Positions 63,818 to 64,000 of a stretch of DNA of 64,000 bases are shown one piece after another. Under the pieces are notes generated by a model. The model searched no databases and was not told where the DNA came from. It worked only from the letters and a program-made list of their open reading frames with translations. Numbering within the stretch: position 1 is the first letter of the stretch; every line of letters begins with the position of its first letter. The position numbers and the translations under genes were made by a program. This DNA is from G963663615 sp963663615 (lineage in GTDB: Bacteria; Bacteroidota; Ignavibacteria; Ignavibacteriales; Melioribacteraceae), in the NCBI GenBank assembly GCA_963663615.1, contig OY760517.1, positions 2,170,001 to 2,234,000 of the forward strand. Direction: 5' to 3'.

Positions 63818-64000
63818 AATAAAATAAAACTTTAATCGCCTCCTAATTTTTAAATATAGGAAATTATTGATTTCTTCAATTACCCTTCTGATAGCTTTTA
63901 AAGTTTATACATTTTTTCTCCTTTCCTGAATCTCTTAAGCAATTAGTACATCATACTAATAATAATTTTATTGCCAAAATAGTAGTTATTAGCTATTGCA

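Overview
This is an AT-rich chromosomal window that looks like a free-living bacterium of the Bacteroidota/Chlorobiota/Ignavibacteriota group, most likely an ignavibacterium. The evidence is a secreted protein with a type IX secretion C-terminal domain carrying the NPFNPST signature (39212-40450), a long eukaryote-like isoleucyl-tRNA synthetase, class II (B12-dependent) ribonucleotide reductase, a 30-residue AURKAIP1/COX24-type ribosomal protein, many outer-membrane barrels and lipoproteins, and GGAG-type ribosome binding sites. This placement is inference, because no rRNA or other phylogenetic marker was searched. I saw no tRNA, rRNA, CRISPR array, insertion sequence or prophage gene.

Layout. 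1-4976 (minus): asnS followed directly by the complex I membrane-arm genes nuoJ, nuoK, nuoL and nuoM; nuoM runs off the window edge. 5220-13237 (minus): a long growth and division operon yggS, divIVA, punA, an unknown membrane/coiled-coil gene, ileS, dksA-like, lspA, rluD. 13348-16947 (minus): nrdJ. 17277-20565 (plus): malQ, a TerB-like gene and a polytopic membrane protein. 20658-22382 (minus): cmoA-cmoB for wobble uridine modification. 22562-25413 (minus): pta and a SulP transporter. 25859-31384 (minus): def-fmt, then cystathionine beta-synthase, a gamma-synthase/lyase and a third related PLP enzyme. 31396-38993 (minus): an M1-peptidase-like protein without zinc ligands, a membrane protein, a nitroreductase, a secreted nuclease with a probable frameshift in its signal peptide, a zinc-ribbon TPR protein, the 30-residue ribosomal protein, HU and TypA. 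39212-45370 (minus): a T9SS cargo protein, then rsgA, TPR lipoprotein, DUF4292-like lipoprotein and EnvC-like protein. 45446-48860 (minus): a tight operon of a tyrosine-rich lipoprotein, a CXXCH lipoprotein and an outer-membrane barrel. 49123-51819 (minus): cysS, a small membrane protein and a barrel. 52026-52841 (plus): a SirB1-type protein. 52895-56276 (minus): proton-translocating transhydrogenase pntAA-pntAB-pntB and a SRPBCC protein. 56654-59480 (plus): a FIST sensor protein with a hybrid histidine kinase. 59812-63817 (plus): a four-gene envelope cluster in which the two halves of a YjbH-like outer-membrane protein appear as separate genes.

How the parts fit. Complex I, transhydrogenase and Pta supply energy and NADPH. 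CBS and CGL give reverse transsulfuration. The yggS-rluD block joins division-site, translation and lipoprotein maturation functions. The right-hand third is mostly cell envelope. The best candidates for an undescribed system are the operon 45446-48860 (acidic Tyr-rich region plus polycationic Ser/Arg/Lys tail, a single c-type heme motif, and a barrel) and the split-YjbH cluster 59812-63817. Two shared intergenic motifs also stand out: a bipartite ATCGGGA-N13-TATCGAAAA element upstream of 52026 and 56654, and an identical 16-mer upstream of 48860 and 56654. All function calls rest on reading motifs by eye; no database search was run.
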